Source: Caryophanales bacterium UBA3375
GTDB taxonomy: Bacteria > Bacillota_I > Bacilli_A > UBA3375
Reading direction: 5' to 3'
Assembly (NCBI GenBank): GCA_002359095.1
Contig: DEQD01000007.1
Span: forward strand, 1 to 63,460
DNA length: 63,460 nt
A model generated the notes under the pieces. The model saw only the letters and a program-made list of their open reading frames with translations. It searched no databases and was not told the origin of the DNA. A program made the translations under genes and the position numbers. This document shows, piece by piece, positions 36,297 to 45,538 of this stretch; position 1 is the stretch's first letter; each line of letters begins with the position of its first letter.

Positions 36297-38449
36297 GATT
36301 CTCCTTCTAATAAATATGATGTTAAATTTGTTTGACGTTCATAACCATTTACTTTTAACCCTTCATTAAGAGCCATAATATTACCTAAAATAATTAATTT
36401 AGTTTTAGCACGAGTAATAGCTGTATAAATTAATTTTTTAGTTAACATACTTTTATTAACAATTGGAACTATTACTACTGGAAACTCACTTCCTTGGGAT
36501 TTATGCACACTAATAGCATAAGCATGAGTAATTAAATATAACTCTTTGTAACTTAAAACTATCTTTTTATCTCTAATTGCAATCTCTATTGCTTCTTCTT
36601 TACCTTGAGCATTAGGATTAATTATTTTATTAACATAACCTATATCACCATTGTAAATATCGTGTTCATAGTTATTTCTTAGCACCATAATTTTATCACC
36701 TTGATAAAATTCTTGATCACGACAAACAATCTTTTTATCATTAACCGGTTCATGCAACATCTCATTAATTGTATCAATCCCTACTTCACCTTTATAACGG
36801 GTAAATAATACTTGAGTATCAAAAATATCAAAACCATGTGTCAAACTAGCATTAACTACTTTTTTAATATTACCTAACATATTTTCAGTTACATTAATAA
36901 TACTTACCTCTTCATCTTTAAACGGATGTATTTCTTGATCATTAATTATTTTTTCACTAAGTTTAGAAATACTACTACCCTTACCTTGACGATAAATTAC
37001 ATCCAGGTTAGTAATTGGAAATAATTTAGAATCAATAAAATCTCTTAATAAATTACCTGGTCCTACTGATTCTAACTGGTTAGGATCACCGATAATTATT
37101 AATTTAGCCGACTTTTTCATTGCCATTAATAATTTATGAAATAAAAAAGTATCAACCATTGAAAACTCATCAATAACAAAACATTGATGTGGTAATTCAT
37201 TATCTTCATTATAACTAGGTTTTCCACCTGATTGTTTAATCCCTAACAAAGAATGAATTGTTTTAGCACTAAAGTTACTACTTTCCATCATTCGATAACT
37301 AGCTCTACCTGTTGGAGCAACTAAAGCTATAGTTTCTGCTAACTTTTCTTTACTTAAATCCGGATATACTCGTTTTGTTAATATCTCAACAATAGCATTT
37401 AATATTGTTGTTTTACCAGTACCAGGACCTCCAGTAATAATTGATATATTACTATTAATTGCTTGTTTAATTGCTTGTTTTTGCGCTTTTGAAAAGATGA
37501 TATCTTGTTTATGTTCAATCTTTTTAATATCAACATCAATATCAAGTGCCATAATGTTTTTAAAATATTTGTCTTTATACTTCAATTGACGAGCTATTTG
37601 TTGTTCAATAATTTTATATTCTTTTAATTGCACATCATCATCAAAGAAAGTTACTTCTCCATTACTAGCCATTTGCTCAAGAACTACTTCAATAATATTT
37701 TGTCCTACATTTCTTTTCTTTATTACATGATCAATTAAAGTTTGAATATTAACTAAAGTATCTCCATAACCAAATGATAAATCATAAAAACTAGCTTTAA
37801 TTAAATTATTAACTCTTATATAACTTTCACTATCTGTATTAAATTTTAAATAAATGCTATCTAGAATTTTAAAATCAATTGTATTCTCATCCATCGGACG
37901 ATATAATCGATAAGCATTTTCCTTTAAATACTCAATTGGTTCTTCTTTATTTTTAATATTTAAATATATTTTATTAATCATATATTCAGTTAAATTTAAA
38001 TCAGCTAATAACTCAAATAAATCATTGTATAATTTATTAACTGACATTTTATCTATTATTTCTTCAATAACACGTTCACTTAACCCTTCTACTTCATGTA
38101 ACACTTGAGGATTAGTTTTTAAAATAGCTAAACATTCATCACCTAGTGCATTATATATTTTATTTGCACTACTAAGACCTACTCCTCTAAAAATAGAAGA
38201 CGAAAGATAAGTTACGATTGCATCTTTTTGACTAGGAAGAAGTTCTTCAAAACTGCTGACTAAAAAGTAATCTCCGTATCGATCATCAGTCTCGATACGA
38301 CCACTAAATTTATACTCACTCCCTTCAACTAACGTCATATTCCCTTTTACACTAATACGACCTAGTTGATCTTTAACTTGAGCGATTGTATAGTGATTAT
38401 CTTCATTATAAAAGATTATCTTTTTAACAACTCCTCGTAATTCTTCCAT
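36293..38449 (-). CDS. recD2: ATP-dependent helicase RecD2
   Basis: RecD2 is a 5'-3' SF1B helicase involved in repair and replication-fork maintenance, found without RecBC. An N-terminal OB and helix-hairpin region (GVGLSSANKIYNALG) precedes the motor. Walker A is GGPGTGKTT near residue 330, motif II appears as VIDEFSMVD, and the C-terminal motif VI region reads YTAITRAKTK. Length is 718 residues, somewhat below the 798 of B. subtilis YrrC. It overlaps alaS and lies 3 nt after rluD's neighbour boundary in the same run. Confidence 0.94.
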   Translation of the reverse strand: MEELRGVVKKIIFYNEDNHYTIAQVKDQLGRISVKGNMTLVEGSEYKFSGRIETDDRYGDYFLVSSFEELLPSQKDAIVTYLSSSIFRGVGLSSANKIYNALGDECLAILKTNPQVLHEVEGLSERVIEEIIDKMSVNKLYNDLFELLADLNLTEYMINKIYLNIKNKEEPIEYLKENAYRLYRPMDENTIDFKILDSIYLKFNTDSESYIRVNNLIKASFYDLSFGYGDTLVNIQTLIDHVIKKRNVGQNIIEVVLEQMASNGEVTFFDDDVQLKEYKIIEQQIARQLKYKDKYFKNIMALDIDVDIKKIEHKQDIIFSKAQKQAIKQAINSNISIITGGPGTGKTTILNAIVEILTKRVYPDLSKEKLAETIALVAPTGRASYRMMESSNFSAKTIHSLLGIKQSGGKPSYNEDNELPHQCFVIDEFSMVDTFLFHKLLMAMKKSAKLIIIGDPNQLESVGPGNLLRDFIDSKLFPITNLDVIYRQGKGSSISKLSEKIINDQEIHPFKDEEVSIINVTENMLGNIKKVVNASLTHGFDIFDTQVLFTRYKGEVGIDTINEMLHEPVNDKKIVCRDQEFYQGDKIMVLRNNYEHDIYNGDIGYVNKIINPNAQGKEEAIEIAIRDKKIVLSYKELYLITHAYAISVHKSQGSEFPVVIVPIVNKSMLTKKLIYTAITRAKTKLIILGNIMALNEGLKVNGYERQTNLTSYLLEGES

Positions 38450-38452
38450 AAC

Positions 38453-39346
38453 CTATCCTTCTATTATTTCTAAAGTCTTTTTGAATTCTTCTGGAACATC
38501 AGCACTAAATTCCATATATTCATTACTGCGTGGATGAACAAATCCAATTTTATAAGCGTGTAGAGCTTGACCTTTTGTATCTATGGTATCTTTAATTCCA
38601 TATGTTGGGTCTCCTACGATTGGATAATTAATATAATCCATATGTACCCTAATTTGATGTGTACGCCCTGTTTGTAATTTACAACTAATTAACGTGTAAT
38701 GATCATAACGTTTAATCACATCAAATAATGTTACCGCTTCTTTTGAATTTTTAGCAGTTACTGCCATTTTCTTACGATCTTTAGGATCTCTTCCGATTGG
38801 GGCAATAATCTCTGCTTCATCCTCTTCAATTTCTCCATGCACGATTGCTAAATATTCTCGATATAATGTTTTATCTACTAATTGTTTAGCTAACGCTTCA
38901 TGAGTAAAATTATTTTTACATACAACTAATAACCCTGATGTGTCTTTATCTATACGATGCACAATCCCTGGTCTAAACTCACCATTAATGTCACTTAAAC
39001 TATTAGCATAAGCAATAAGTCCATTAACTAATGTATTTTCATAATTACCAGGAGCAGGATGGACAACCATACCACTTGGTTTGTTAATAACTAATAAATC
39101 ATCATCTTCATAAACAATATCTAAATCCATTTTTTGTGGTTTTAATTCTTGATTTAAATCTACTTGTGTATCAATTAATTCAATTTCATCATCAATTTGA
39201 AGCATATATTTATTCTTAACTACTTTACCATTTACTAGTATTTTTTCTTCACTGATAAGTTTTTGAATTGTTGAACGACTAAAATCAGTTTCACTAGCTA
39301 AGTATTTATCTAGTCGTTCACTACGTTTAGCACTTAACATTTCCAT
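38453..39346 (-). CDS. rluD: 23S rRNA pseudouridine synthase, RluD/RluC family
   Basis: This RluA-family enzyme converts uridines to pseudouridine in large-subunit rRNA. An S4-like RNA-binding domain covers about residues 8-60, followed by the catalytic domain with VNKPSGMVVHP and the active-site Asp in HRIDKDTSGLLV. A TGRTHQIRVH motif lies near the C-terminus. I use the ATG at 39346, with AAGGGG upstream, which overlaps lspA by 20 nt and gives 298 residues; the longest frame runs back into lspA without a ribosome binding site. The lspA-rluD order is typical of Firmicutes (yylM/ylyB position). Confidence 0.93.
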   Translation of the reverse strand: MEMLSAKRSERLDKYLASETDFSRSTIQKLISEEKILVNGKVVKNKYMLQIDDEIELIDTQVDLNQELKPQKMDLDIVYEDDDLLVINKPSGMVVHPAPGNYENTLVNGLIAYANSLSDINGEFRPGIVHRIDKDTSGLLVVCKNNFTHEALAKQLVDKTLYREYLAIVHGEIEEDEAEIIAPIGRDPKDRKKMAVTAKNSKEAVTLFDVIKRYDHYTLISCKLQTGRTHQIRVHMDYINYPIVGDPTYGIKDTIDTKGQALHAYKIGFVHPRSNEYMEFSADVPEEFKKTLEIIEG

Positions 39347-39764
39347 CTTGCCCCTTATACGTAAATAATAAAACACATGCTCCAATAAAGATACAAATAT
39401 CTGAAATATTACATACAAAGAAATTTATATCAATAAAATCAATTACATAACCATAAAATATACGATCAATTAAATTACTACCAGCACCAACTAGTATTAA
39501 TATTAAAGCGATATTGGTTATTAGTTTATTAGACTTAATAAACCAATAACCAATACATAAGATAATAACAATTGGAATAATAATTGTAATAATATCTATA
39601 TTTGAAAACATTCCAAAACTAATTCCAAAGTTTTGTGTATATCTAAGACAAAGTAAATCAGAAATTAAACACATATTAATTTCATAAGTTTTAGCTAAGT
39701 ATTTGCTTAATATATCTATTATCAATAATCCTATTCCTAATATTATAGGTATTTTTTTATTCAT
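39327..39764 (-). CDS. lspA: lipoprotein signal peptidase LspA
   Basis: LspA is the aspartic protease that removes signal peptides from prolipoproteins after Lgt modification. Four membrane helices are visible over 145 residues. The catalytic aspartates are in NLIDRIFYGYVIDFID (about residues 102-117: NLIDR and DFID), and the conserved NFGISFGMF segment is near residue 47. AGAGGG precedes the ATG, which follows directly on the previous stop. The window contains at least one clear client, the ZnuA lipoprotein. Confidence 0.94.
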   Translation of the reverse strand: MNKKIPIILGIGLLIIDILSKYLAKTYEINMCLISDLLCLRYTQNFGISFGMFSNIDIITIIIPIVIILCIGYWFIKSNKLITNIALILILVGAGSNLIDRIFYGYVIDFIDINFFVCNISDICIFIGACVLLFTYKGQDGNVKC

Positions 39765-40550
39765 CTACCCTCTTCTTTTTTTTACATAACGTAAATATTT
39801 TTTTTCTTTTTTCTTAGCTTTTTTGTGTAGTACTTTAAGCACTAAGAAAATTACAAATAATACTAAAGTAATAGTTAACCATTTAAAATCAATTTTACTT
39901 CTTTTTTTAACTTCTTCTGGTTCAATAATACGAGAACTTAACACACTATTTGTAGTATCTACATCAAGTTCATAATTTCTTACACTACCATCATTGTAAG
40001 TAATATTTATTTGATAAATATTTTCACCTTCAATTAGTGGTAGAGTATAGCGTTGATTATTAAACTCTAAGTTTTGTTTCTTACCACCTAAACTTGATGC
40101 ACTAACCGATTTAATGTTTTCTTGATTTTCTAAATACATATCTACTGTATTTCCAGCTACACTAAATCGATCTTGTGTTGTTATTACAAAATCTTCCTTA
40201 TTTTGGTTATAACCACAAATGTTTATGCTAAGTGGAAATACTTCTGTTTCTATTTCTCCGTTAGCTAAGTATTCATTAACAATAACATTAACATTTTCAA
40301 TATTAGATGGTAGAATAATTTGATATTCTTCACCCTTTATCGAATTAGCCGATAGAATTCTTGAAGTATTTGCATCAGTAATAATAATTTCTTTACTTGT
40401 AGTTGCATCTTCAAAAGTTAAATAGTAATCTTGAAATGCACATACATCACCTGTAACTACAGGCTCTAATTGTTGTGTTACTAAACTAGTAGCATTATTT
40501 ACACATGGTGTTAATAACAAAACAACTAATAAAACAAATATCTTTTTCAT
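39765..40550 (-). CDS. unknown single-pass exported protein between ileS and lspA
   Basis: A 261-residue protein that I do not recognise. It has a signal sequence at the N-terminus (KKIFVLLVVLLLTPC), an extracellular beta-rich region, a C-terminal membrane helix (about 220-240) and a strongly basic cytoplasmic tail (KKAKKKEKKYLRYVKKRR). The topology is therefore N-out with a cytoplasmic tail. LTPC resembles a lipobox but has Pro before the Cys, so lipidation is doubtful. Two further cysteines lie in the ectodomain. The ATG shares a base with the ileS stop (TGATG), with GGGAG upstream. Confidence 0.85.
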   Translation of the reverse strand: MKKIFVLLVVLLLTPCVNNATSLVTQQLEPVVTGDVCAFQDYYLTFEDATTSKEIIITDANTSRILSANSIKGEEYQIILPSNIENVNVIVNEYLANGEIETEVFPLSINICGYNQNKEDFVITTQDRFSVAGNTVDMYLENQENIKSVSASSLGGKKQNLEFNNQRYTLPLIEGENIYQINITYNDGSVRNYELDVDTTNSVLSSRIIEPEEVKKRSKIDFKWLTITLVLFVIFLVLKVLHKKAKKKEKKYLRYVKKRRG

Positions 40551-43345
40551 CAACACTCCCAATTGTTAACAATATCTAAACAATCTTGACATAATAAAAC
40601 ATCTTCTTCTTCAACTTTTTTACTGCTAACTTGATCTTGGTTAAACATTTTACGACAACGTGCACATTCACAACCTTCCATTCTTTCAACAAGTACACTA
40701 CCTGTTTCATACTCAGTTGCACCTTCTATATTTTTAGTAATTTCAAAACTAGAAACGATACATAAAGTTTGTAGATCATCTTTTAAGATATTAATAACAT
40801 TTTCATATTCTGCTTTAGGTTGATATACAACTCGAGCCTTAAGCGAAGATCCGATAAGTTTTTCTTTTTTACCAGTTTGTGGATTGTCAATTTCAATACG
40901 ACGTTTTTCTTCTAACTCTTTATTTATATCATCTCTAATTGCTAAGAATTGATCAAATAGTTCAACAACACTTAAATTAGTTTCACTAATTTTAAAGTCT
41001 TTAAAGTTATCAAATGTTTTAAAATCTTCTAAAAATACAACTTTACCATTAAATTCTTTTTGGGCTTCATAAGCAGTATGAGGAATAATTGGAGCCATTA
41101 ATTGAATTAATTGTTCTAAATGATAATATAATACTGTTTGAATTTGACGACGACGTTTATCATCTTTTCTACATACATAAATTATATCTTTAATAAAGTC
41201 TAAATAGAATCCACTTAAACTTCTTGTAATATAATTAATTACTTCATCAACAATGTGAGTGAAATCATATTTGTTGTATAAGTCAATAACTTTATTAGTT
41301 AATTCAGATAATTTAATCAACATATATTGATCAACTAACTCTAAATCATTAAAATCAATTAAATCTTCTTTATTAAAATCAGATACATTACCTAACATAA
41401 AACGAATTGTATTTCTATATTTACGATAAGTTTCACTAACTTGTGTTAATAAATCTTCTGTTAAGTTCACATCAGATTGATAATCAACACTAGCAACCCA
41501 TAAACGAAGGATATCAGCACCACGTTGAGATGTAATATCAGAGGGTTCAATTGTATTCCCTAGACTCTTAGACATTTTGCTACCTTTTCCATCTAAGACA
41601 AATCCGTGTGATAATAATTGTTTATATGGAGCATGATTATTGATTGCCACTGATGTAATTAAACTAGAGTTAAACCAACCTCGGTATTGGTCACTTCCTT
41701 CTAAGTAAAGATCAGCTTGATCTTTATTATATAATTCTTTAATTACAGCTTGATGACTACTCCCTGAATCAAACCAAACATCCATAATATCCGTTTCTTT
41801 AGTAAAGATATTGTTAGGACTGCCAGGAGTTGTATATCCTTCTGGTAATAAATCTTTTGCTTCCCAATCAAACCAAATATCACTTCCATGTTTACCAAAT
41901 AACTCTGCCACATGTTCAATAACATTTTCATCTAAAATCGGTTCTTCATTTTCATCATAGAAGATTGGCAATGGTACTCCCCATTTTCTTTGACGAGAAA
42001 TACACCATTCATCACGATTATCTAACATGTTATATAATCTTGTTCTTCCCCATTCAGACATAAAACTAGTTTCATTAATAGCATTTAAGATTTCTTGTTT
42101 AATTGGTTTTAAAGTACAAAACCATTGTTTTGTTGCACGGTAAAACACTGGTTTTTTTGTACGCCAATCATGAGGATAACTATGTTTAATAAAAGATAAT
42201 TTAACTAATTTACCAAGAGATTCTAATTTTTGTGTTACTGCTTTATTTGCATCATCATAAAACATACCCACAAACTCACCAGCAGCATCATTCATATAAC
42301 CTTTAGCATCAACAACACTTTCTACCTCTAAGTTATATAACTTCCCTACGTTAAAGTCATCTTCACCGTGAGCCGGAGCTGTGTGTACACATCCAGTACC
42401 ACTTTCAACAGTAACATGTTCTCCTAACATAACAGGATATTTTTCACCAGTAATTGGGTGAAGTACTAATTCATTTTCTAAATCTCTACCCATTAGTGTG
42501 CTTACAACTTCATATTCACCTAACTCAGTGTTATTAACAAAGTCTTTAACTAAATCACTAGCAACTAAATATTGTTTATTTCCTGCTTTAATAATACTAT
42601 ATTCAAAATCTGCACCAACACTAATCCCTTTATTAGCTGGAATTGTCCAAGGAGTTGTTGTCCAAATAACAATTTCAACTCCTTTATATTTAGGATTTTC
42701 AAAATCAAACCCTACATAAATTGCAGGTGATTTAACATCTTGGTATTCAATTTCGGCATCAGCTAAAGCACTTTGACTCGACCAAGACCAATAAACTGGT
42801 TTTAATCCTTGATAGATTAAATTACGTTTAACCATTTCTTTAAAAATCAAGATTTGATTTTTTTCATATTCAGGATATAATGTTAAATAACCTTCATTTT
42901 TATCTGCAAGTAACCCCACACTAAAGAATTGTTCTTTTTGCATTGCCACTTGTTCTTTGGCATAATTTGCACAAGCTTGACGAAGTGATAATGCATCAAA
43001 GTCTTCAGCATTCTTTTTTAATTGTTTTAACATTGCATTCTCAATTGGTAAACCATGAGTATCCCAACCAAATACAATTGGTGCACAAAAACCGTTCATA
43101 TTTTTTGAACGAATGATAATATCTTTTAAGATTTTGTTAAGTACATGACCTGTATGAATATTCCCATTTGCATATGGTGGACCATCATGAAGAATAAACA
43201 TTTCTTTACCTTTATTTTTCTTAAGCACTTCTTGGTAATAATTGTTTTCTTCCCACTCTTTTTGCCATTTTGGTTCATTAACAGGAAGTTGAGCCTTCAT
43301 ACTATAATCAGTTTTAGGCATATTTAATGTATCTTTGATTTTCAT
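40550..43345 (-). CDS. ileS: isoleucyl-tRNA synthetase
   Basis: IleRS charges tRNA-Ile and edits valine. The class I HIGH-type motif reads HTGH (in GNIHTGHVLN near residue 60), and KMSKS is intact as SKMSKSLGN near residue 592. The C-terminal zinc ribbon is complete (CECARC followed by CQDC). Length is 931 residues, the normal size for the bacterial type found in Firmicutes. GGAGG precedes the ATG. It lies in the usual place at the end of the dcw/division block, before lspA and rluD, and behind a hairpin terminator after sepF. Confidence 0.97.
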   Translation of the reverse strand: MKIKDTLNMPKTDYSMKAQLPVNEPKWQKEWEENNYYQEVLKKNKGKEMFILHDGPPYANGNIHTGHVLNKILKDIIIRSKNMNGFCAPIVFGWDTHGLPIENAMLKQLKKNAEDFDALSLRQACANYAKEQVAMQKEQFFSVGLLADKNEGYLTLYPEYEKNQILIFKEMVKRNLIYQGLKPVYWSWSSQSALADAEIEYQDVKSPAIYVGFDFENPKYKGVEIVIWTTTPWTIPANKGISVGADFEYSIIKAGNKQYLVASDLVKDFVNNTELGEYEVVSTLMGRDLENELVLHPITGEKYPVMLGEHVTVESGTGCVHTAPAHGEDDFNVGKLYNLEVESVVDAKGYMNDAAGEFVGMFYDDANKAVTQKLESLGKLVKLSFIKHSYPHDWRTKKPVFYRATKQWFCTLKPIKQEILNAINETSFMSEWGRTRLYNMLDNRDEWCISRQRKWGVPLPIFYDENEEPILDENVIEHVAELFGKHGSDIWFDWEAKDLLPEGYTTPGSPNNIFTKETDIMDVWFDSGSSHQAVIKELYNKDQADLYLEGSDQYRGWFNSSLITSVAINNHAPYKQLLSHGFVLDGKGSKMSKSLGNTIEPSDITSQRGADILRLWVASVDYQSDVNLTEDLLTQVSETYRKYRNTIRFMLGNVSDFNKEDLIDFNDLELVDQYMLIKLSELTNKVIDLYNKYDFTHIVDEVINYITRSLSGFYLDFIKDIIYVCRKDDKRRRQIQTVLYYHLEQLIQLMAPIIPHTAYEAQKEFNGKVVFLEDFKTFDNFKDFKISETNLSVVELFDQFLAIRDDINKELEEKRRIEIDNPQTGKKEKLIGSSLKARVVYQPKAEYENVINILKDDLQTLCIVSSFEITKNIEGATEYETGSVLVERMEGCECARCRKMFNQDQVSSKKVEEEDVLLCQDCLDIVNNWEC

Positions 43346-43368
43346 ATTCCTCCATATTTTAATAATTA

Positions 43369-43390
43369 AACTCCTAATTGCTTAGGAGTT
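43369..43390 (-). terminator. hairpin between sepF and ileS
   Basis: A perfect 9-bp stem pairs 43369-43377 with 43382-43390 around a 4-nt loop. It lies 9 nt after the sepF stop and 23 nt before the ileS ATG. The minus-strand continuation is T/A-rich (TTTAATTATT), so it may be a weak terminator or an attenuator rather than a full stop. Confidence 0.6.
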
Positions 43391-43399
43391 GTAATATAA

Positions 43400-43795
43400 T
43401 TAGTCTAATCTTTCAGTAGAAGATGAAGAATCAATTAAGAAATTCTTCGGAGCACATACAATAATACGGTCTCCAATTTTTTGCATTTCTCCATCCATTG
43501 TATATACACTTCCTTTTAATGTCGATACTAACATTCTAGTTTCTTCATCACCAATTTTTGAGAAGTTAATAATACACATTTCCCCTTTTTTAAGTGCATC
43601 AATAATGATTGTTGAAATACTACTACTTACTGGTTCATAAACACGAACGATAGTTTTTTCAAAACTACTGCTTTCTTCTAAAGTAAAAGCATCTCCTTCT
43701 AAATCACGATCATCACCCACTACTTCAATATCTGAAGTGTAGTCTTCAATGTGTTCTGTTTCATCTGCAAACATTCCTTTTAAATTAAAAGCCAT
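43400..43795 (-). CDS. sepF: cell division protein SepF
   Basis: SepF anchors and aligns FtsZ filaments at the membrane in Gram-positives. The N-terminal amphipathic helix (MAFNLKGMF) and the variable acidic linker precede the conserved SepF domain (about residues 45-125), which shows VRVYEPVSSSIS, CIINFSKI and the DRIIVCAPKNF end typical of the family. Length is 131 residues. It follows ftsZ2 with a GGAGGAA site and a hairpin in the gap. Since FtsZ tails here lack the usual SepF-binding sequence, how it contacts the filaments is an open question. Confidence 0.94.
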   Translation of the reverse strand: MAFNLKGMFADETEHIEDYTSDIEVVGDDRDLEGDAFTLEESSSFEKTIVRVYEPVSSSISTIIIDALKKGEMCIINFSKIGDEETRMLVSTLKGSVYTMDGEMQKIGDRIIVCAPKNFLIDSSSSTERLD

Positions 43796-43808
43796 AATTC
43801 CTCCTATT

Positions 43809-43833
43809 TATCCGACTACGAGAAGTCTGGATA
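43809..43833 (-). promoter_or_regulatory. RNA hairpin across the ftsZ2 stop codon, upstream of the sepF Shine-Dalgarno
   Basis: A 9-bp stem with one bulged base pairs 43809-43817 with 43824-43833. The ftsZ2 stop (43816-43818) lies in the stem and loop, and the sepF GGAGG site begins within a few nt of the stem base. No T-run follows, so it is not an intrinsic terminator. It may modulate coupling between ftsZ2 and sepF translation or mark an RNA processing site. Confidence 0.5.
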
Positions 43834-45537
43834 ATCCTCACTTGTTTTTTCTTCAGTACTAATTACTATATCTGAATCAAACCCTGAAATTGCCATTTCA
43901 TCAAATATATCTTTTTTGCTTTCTTTTGTTCCAGAATTTGGTTTACTATCAGTAATTGGTTGTAAGTCTGATAAAATATCGCTTAAGAAATCATCTTCAT
44001 CTTCTATATCATATGTAATTTCGTTACGTTCCATCCCACAAACAACTACTGTAACTTTAACCTTATCACCTAATGAATCATCATAACTCATTCCAAAGAA
44101 TAAGTTCTCAAACTCTTCTTGTTTAACACATTTATAAATGATATCAGTTGCTTCTTGCATCGCTTTAATTGTTACACTTTGGTGGGCAATTGAAATTGCA
44201 AAAAGAATTGTTTTTGAAGAAGATAGAGCATCTTTATTTAAGAAATTACTATCAAGAGCATCAGATACCGCATCAACGATATTATTCTCTCCTTCTCCCC
44301 AACCTACTGACATTACTGCTGGTCCTTGATCTTTAAACGCTGTTCTAATATCAGCAAAGTCTAAATTTACTTTTCCACCTTCTGTTGCTAATTCATAAAT
44401 ACCTCGAATACCGTTAACTAATAAACGATCAATTTGTCCTTGTACTTCCTCTGGAGAAGCAGTTAATCCAAATGAAAACTCACGATCACTTTCAATTAAG
44501 ATTGTTGAATCAACTGTATTATCAATTTCATTATAGTAGTTGTTTACATCTTTTTCATTAGCTTCAAATCTATTTGGAGCGACAACGAATGCTAGTGTTA
44601 AAATTCCTAAACTTTTAGCAAGACGTCCTACTTCAACCATTCCAACTTTACCTGTACCTCCTGCTAAACTACCTGTAACACATACCATGTGTACACCATC
44701 TAATTGTTCTCTAATTTGACGTTCAGCATGCATGAAAGATTCACGAACTTTCATAACATCATTACCACTACCATTACCGTGTAATAATTCAGCACCAACT
44801 AATATTTTTTCATTAGCATCACAATTTTCTAAACGACGTTCATCAGTATCAATTGAAATTAACTTAATATCATCTGTAATATCTTTATACATTCTGTTGA
44901 TTGTATTACAACCACAACCACCAATACCAATAACTGCAATTCGTAAGTTACCAAAATCAGATGGTGGAGTGACTACTAAATCTTCTGAATCTATTTTAAC
45001 TTCAATTTCATCCATTGTTGTATCTTCAACTAAAGTTACTTCTCCTACTTCTTGCGTAAATTTAGTTGTTTCAATTGTTGTAAAGTTCCCATCTAACATC
45101 ACATCACTTGGTTGCTCAAAACTTTGATTAGCAATCTCTTCTAAATCAGCAGTGTTAATTTCATCATTACTAATGTAACTAATATCAAATGCAGTATCTT
45201 GTGTATTCAATCCATTATTCTCCACAATTACTGTATTTTCCATTTCTTGAGTAATCGATGGAGAAAAACTATTAACTTCAACACGTTGAGTATTATTTAC
45301 ATTATTTACAACTTCTTGTGTATTACTAACACTATTGTCTAAGTTTAGTGTATCAAATTGTTCATCAATACTTACTTCCTCTAAATCACCAGTAACATTA
45401 TCGACCATGTTTAATGTCGATTCAGTTTTATTTAATTCATCATTGTTTAATTCTAAATCAAATTTATCTTCAACACTTGCTTCATCGATATCTTTAATTT
45501 CATCTTCAAATATATCAAACATTGTTTGTTTACTCAT
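43816..45537 (-). CDS. FtsZ paralog 2: intact T7 loop, degenerate GTP pocket, long acidic N-terminal extension
   Basis: A 573-residue FtsZ-family protein in the normal dcw position, after an FtsA-like gene and before sepF. Residues 1-196 are an acidic, Asn/Thr-rich, probably disordered extension not found in normal FtsZ. The tubulin/FtsZ domain starts near 197: GIGGCGCN (204-211); an altered signature SLAGGTGKVG (290-299) in place of GMGGGTGTG; RFEANEK at the T5 site; and an apparent Glu where FtsZ has the guanine-binding Asp. The T7 loop is canonical, NLDFAD (391-396; codons 44350-44367). The motif DIF(E/D)(D/E) occurs at both ends (residues 8-12 and 543-547). It may be catalytically dependent on FtsZ1. 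Confidence 0.92.
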   Translation of the reverse strand: MSKQTMFDIFEDEIKDIDEASVEDKFDLELNNDELNKTESTLNMVDNVTGDLEEVSIDEQFDTLNLDNSVSNTQEVVNNVNNTQRVEVNSFSPSITQEMENTVIVENNGLNTQDTAFDISYISNDEINTADLEEIANQSFEQPSDVMLDGNFTTIETTKFTQEVGEVTLVEDTTMDEIEVKIDSEDLVVTPPSDFGNLRIAVIGIGGCGCNTINRMYKDITDDIKLISIDTDERRLENCDANEKILVGAELLHGNGSGNDVMKVRESFMHAERQIREQLDGVHMVCVTGSLAGGTGKVGMVEVGRLAKSLGILTLAFVVAPNRFEANEKDVNNYYNEIDNTVDSTILIESDREFSFGLTASPEEVQGQIDRLLVNGIRGIYELATEGGKVNLDFADIRTAFKDQGPAVMSVGWGEGENNIVDAVSDALDSNFLNKDALSSSKTILFAISIAHQSVTIKAMQEATDIIYKCVKQEEFENLFFGMSYDDSLGDKVKVTVVVCGMERNEITYDIEDEDDFLSDILSDLQPITDSKPNSGTKESKKDIFDEMAISGFDSDIVISTEEKTSEDYPDFS

Positions 45538-45538
45538 A

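Noticed and set aside
30014..43399. T-box riboswitches upstream of leuS, alaS or ileS
   Set aside because: The gaps are at most about 55 nt (or negative for alaS), too short for a T-box, and no T-box sequence is seen.
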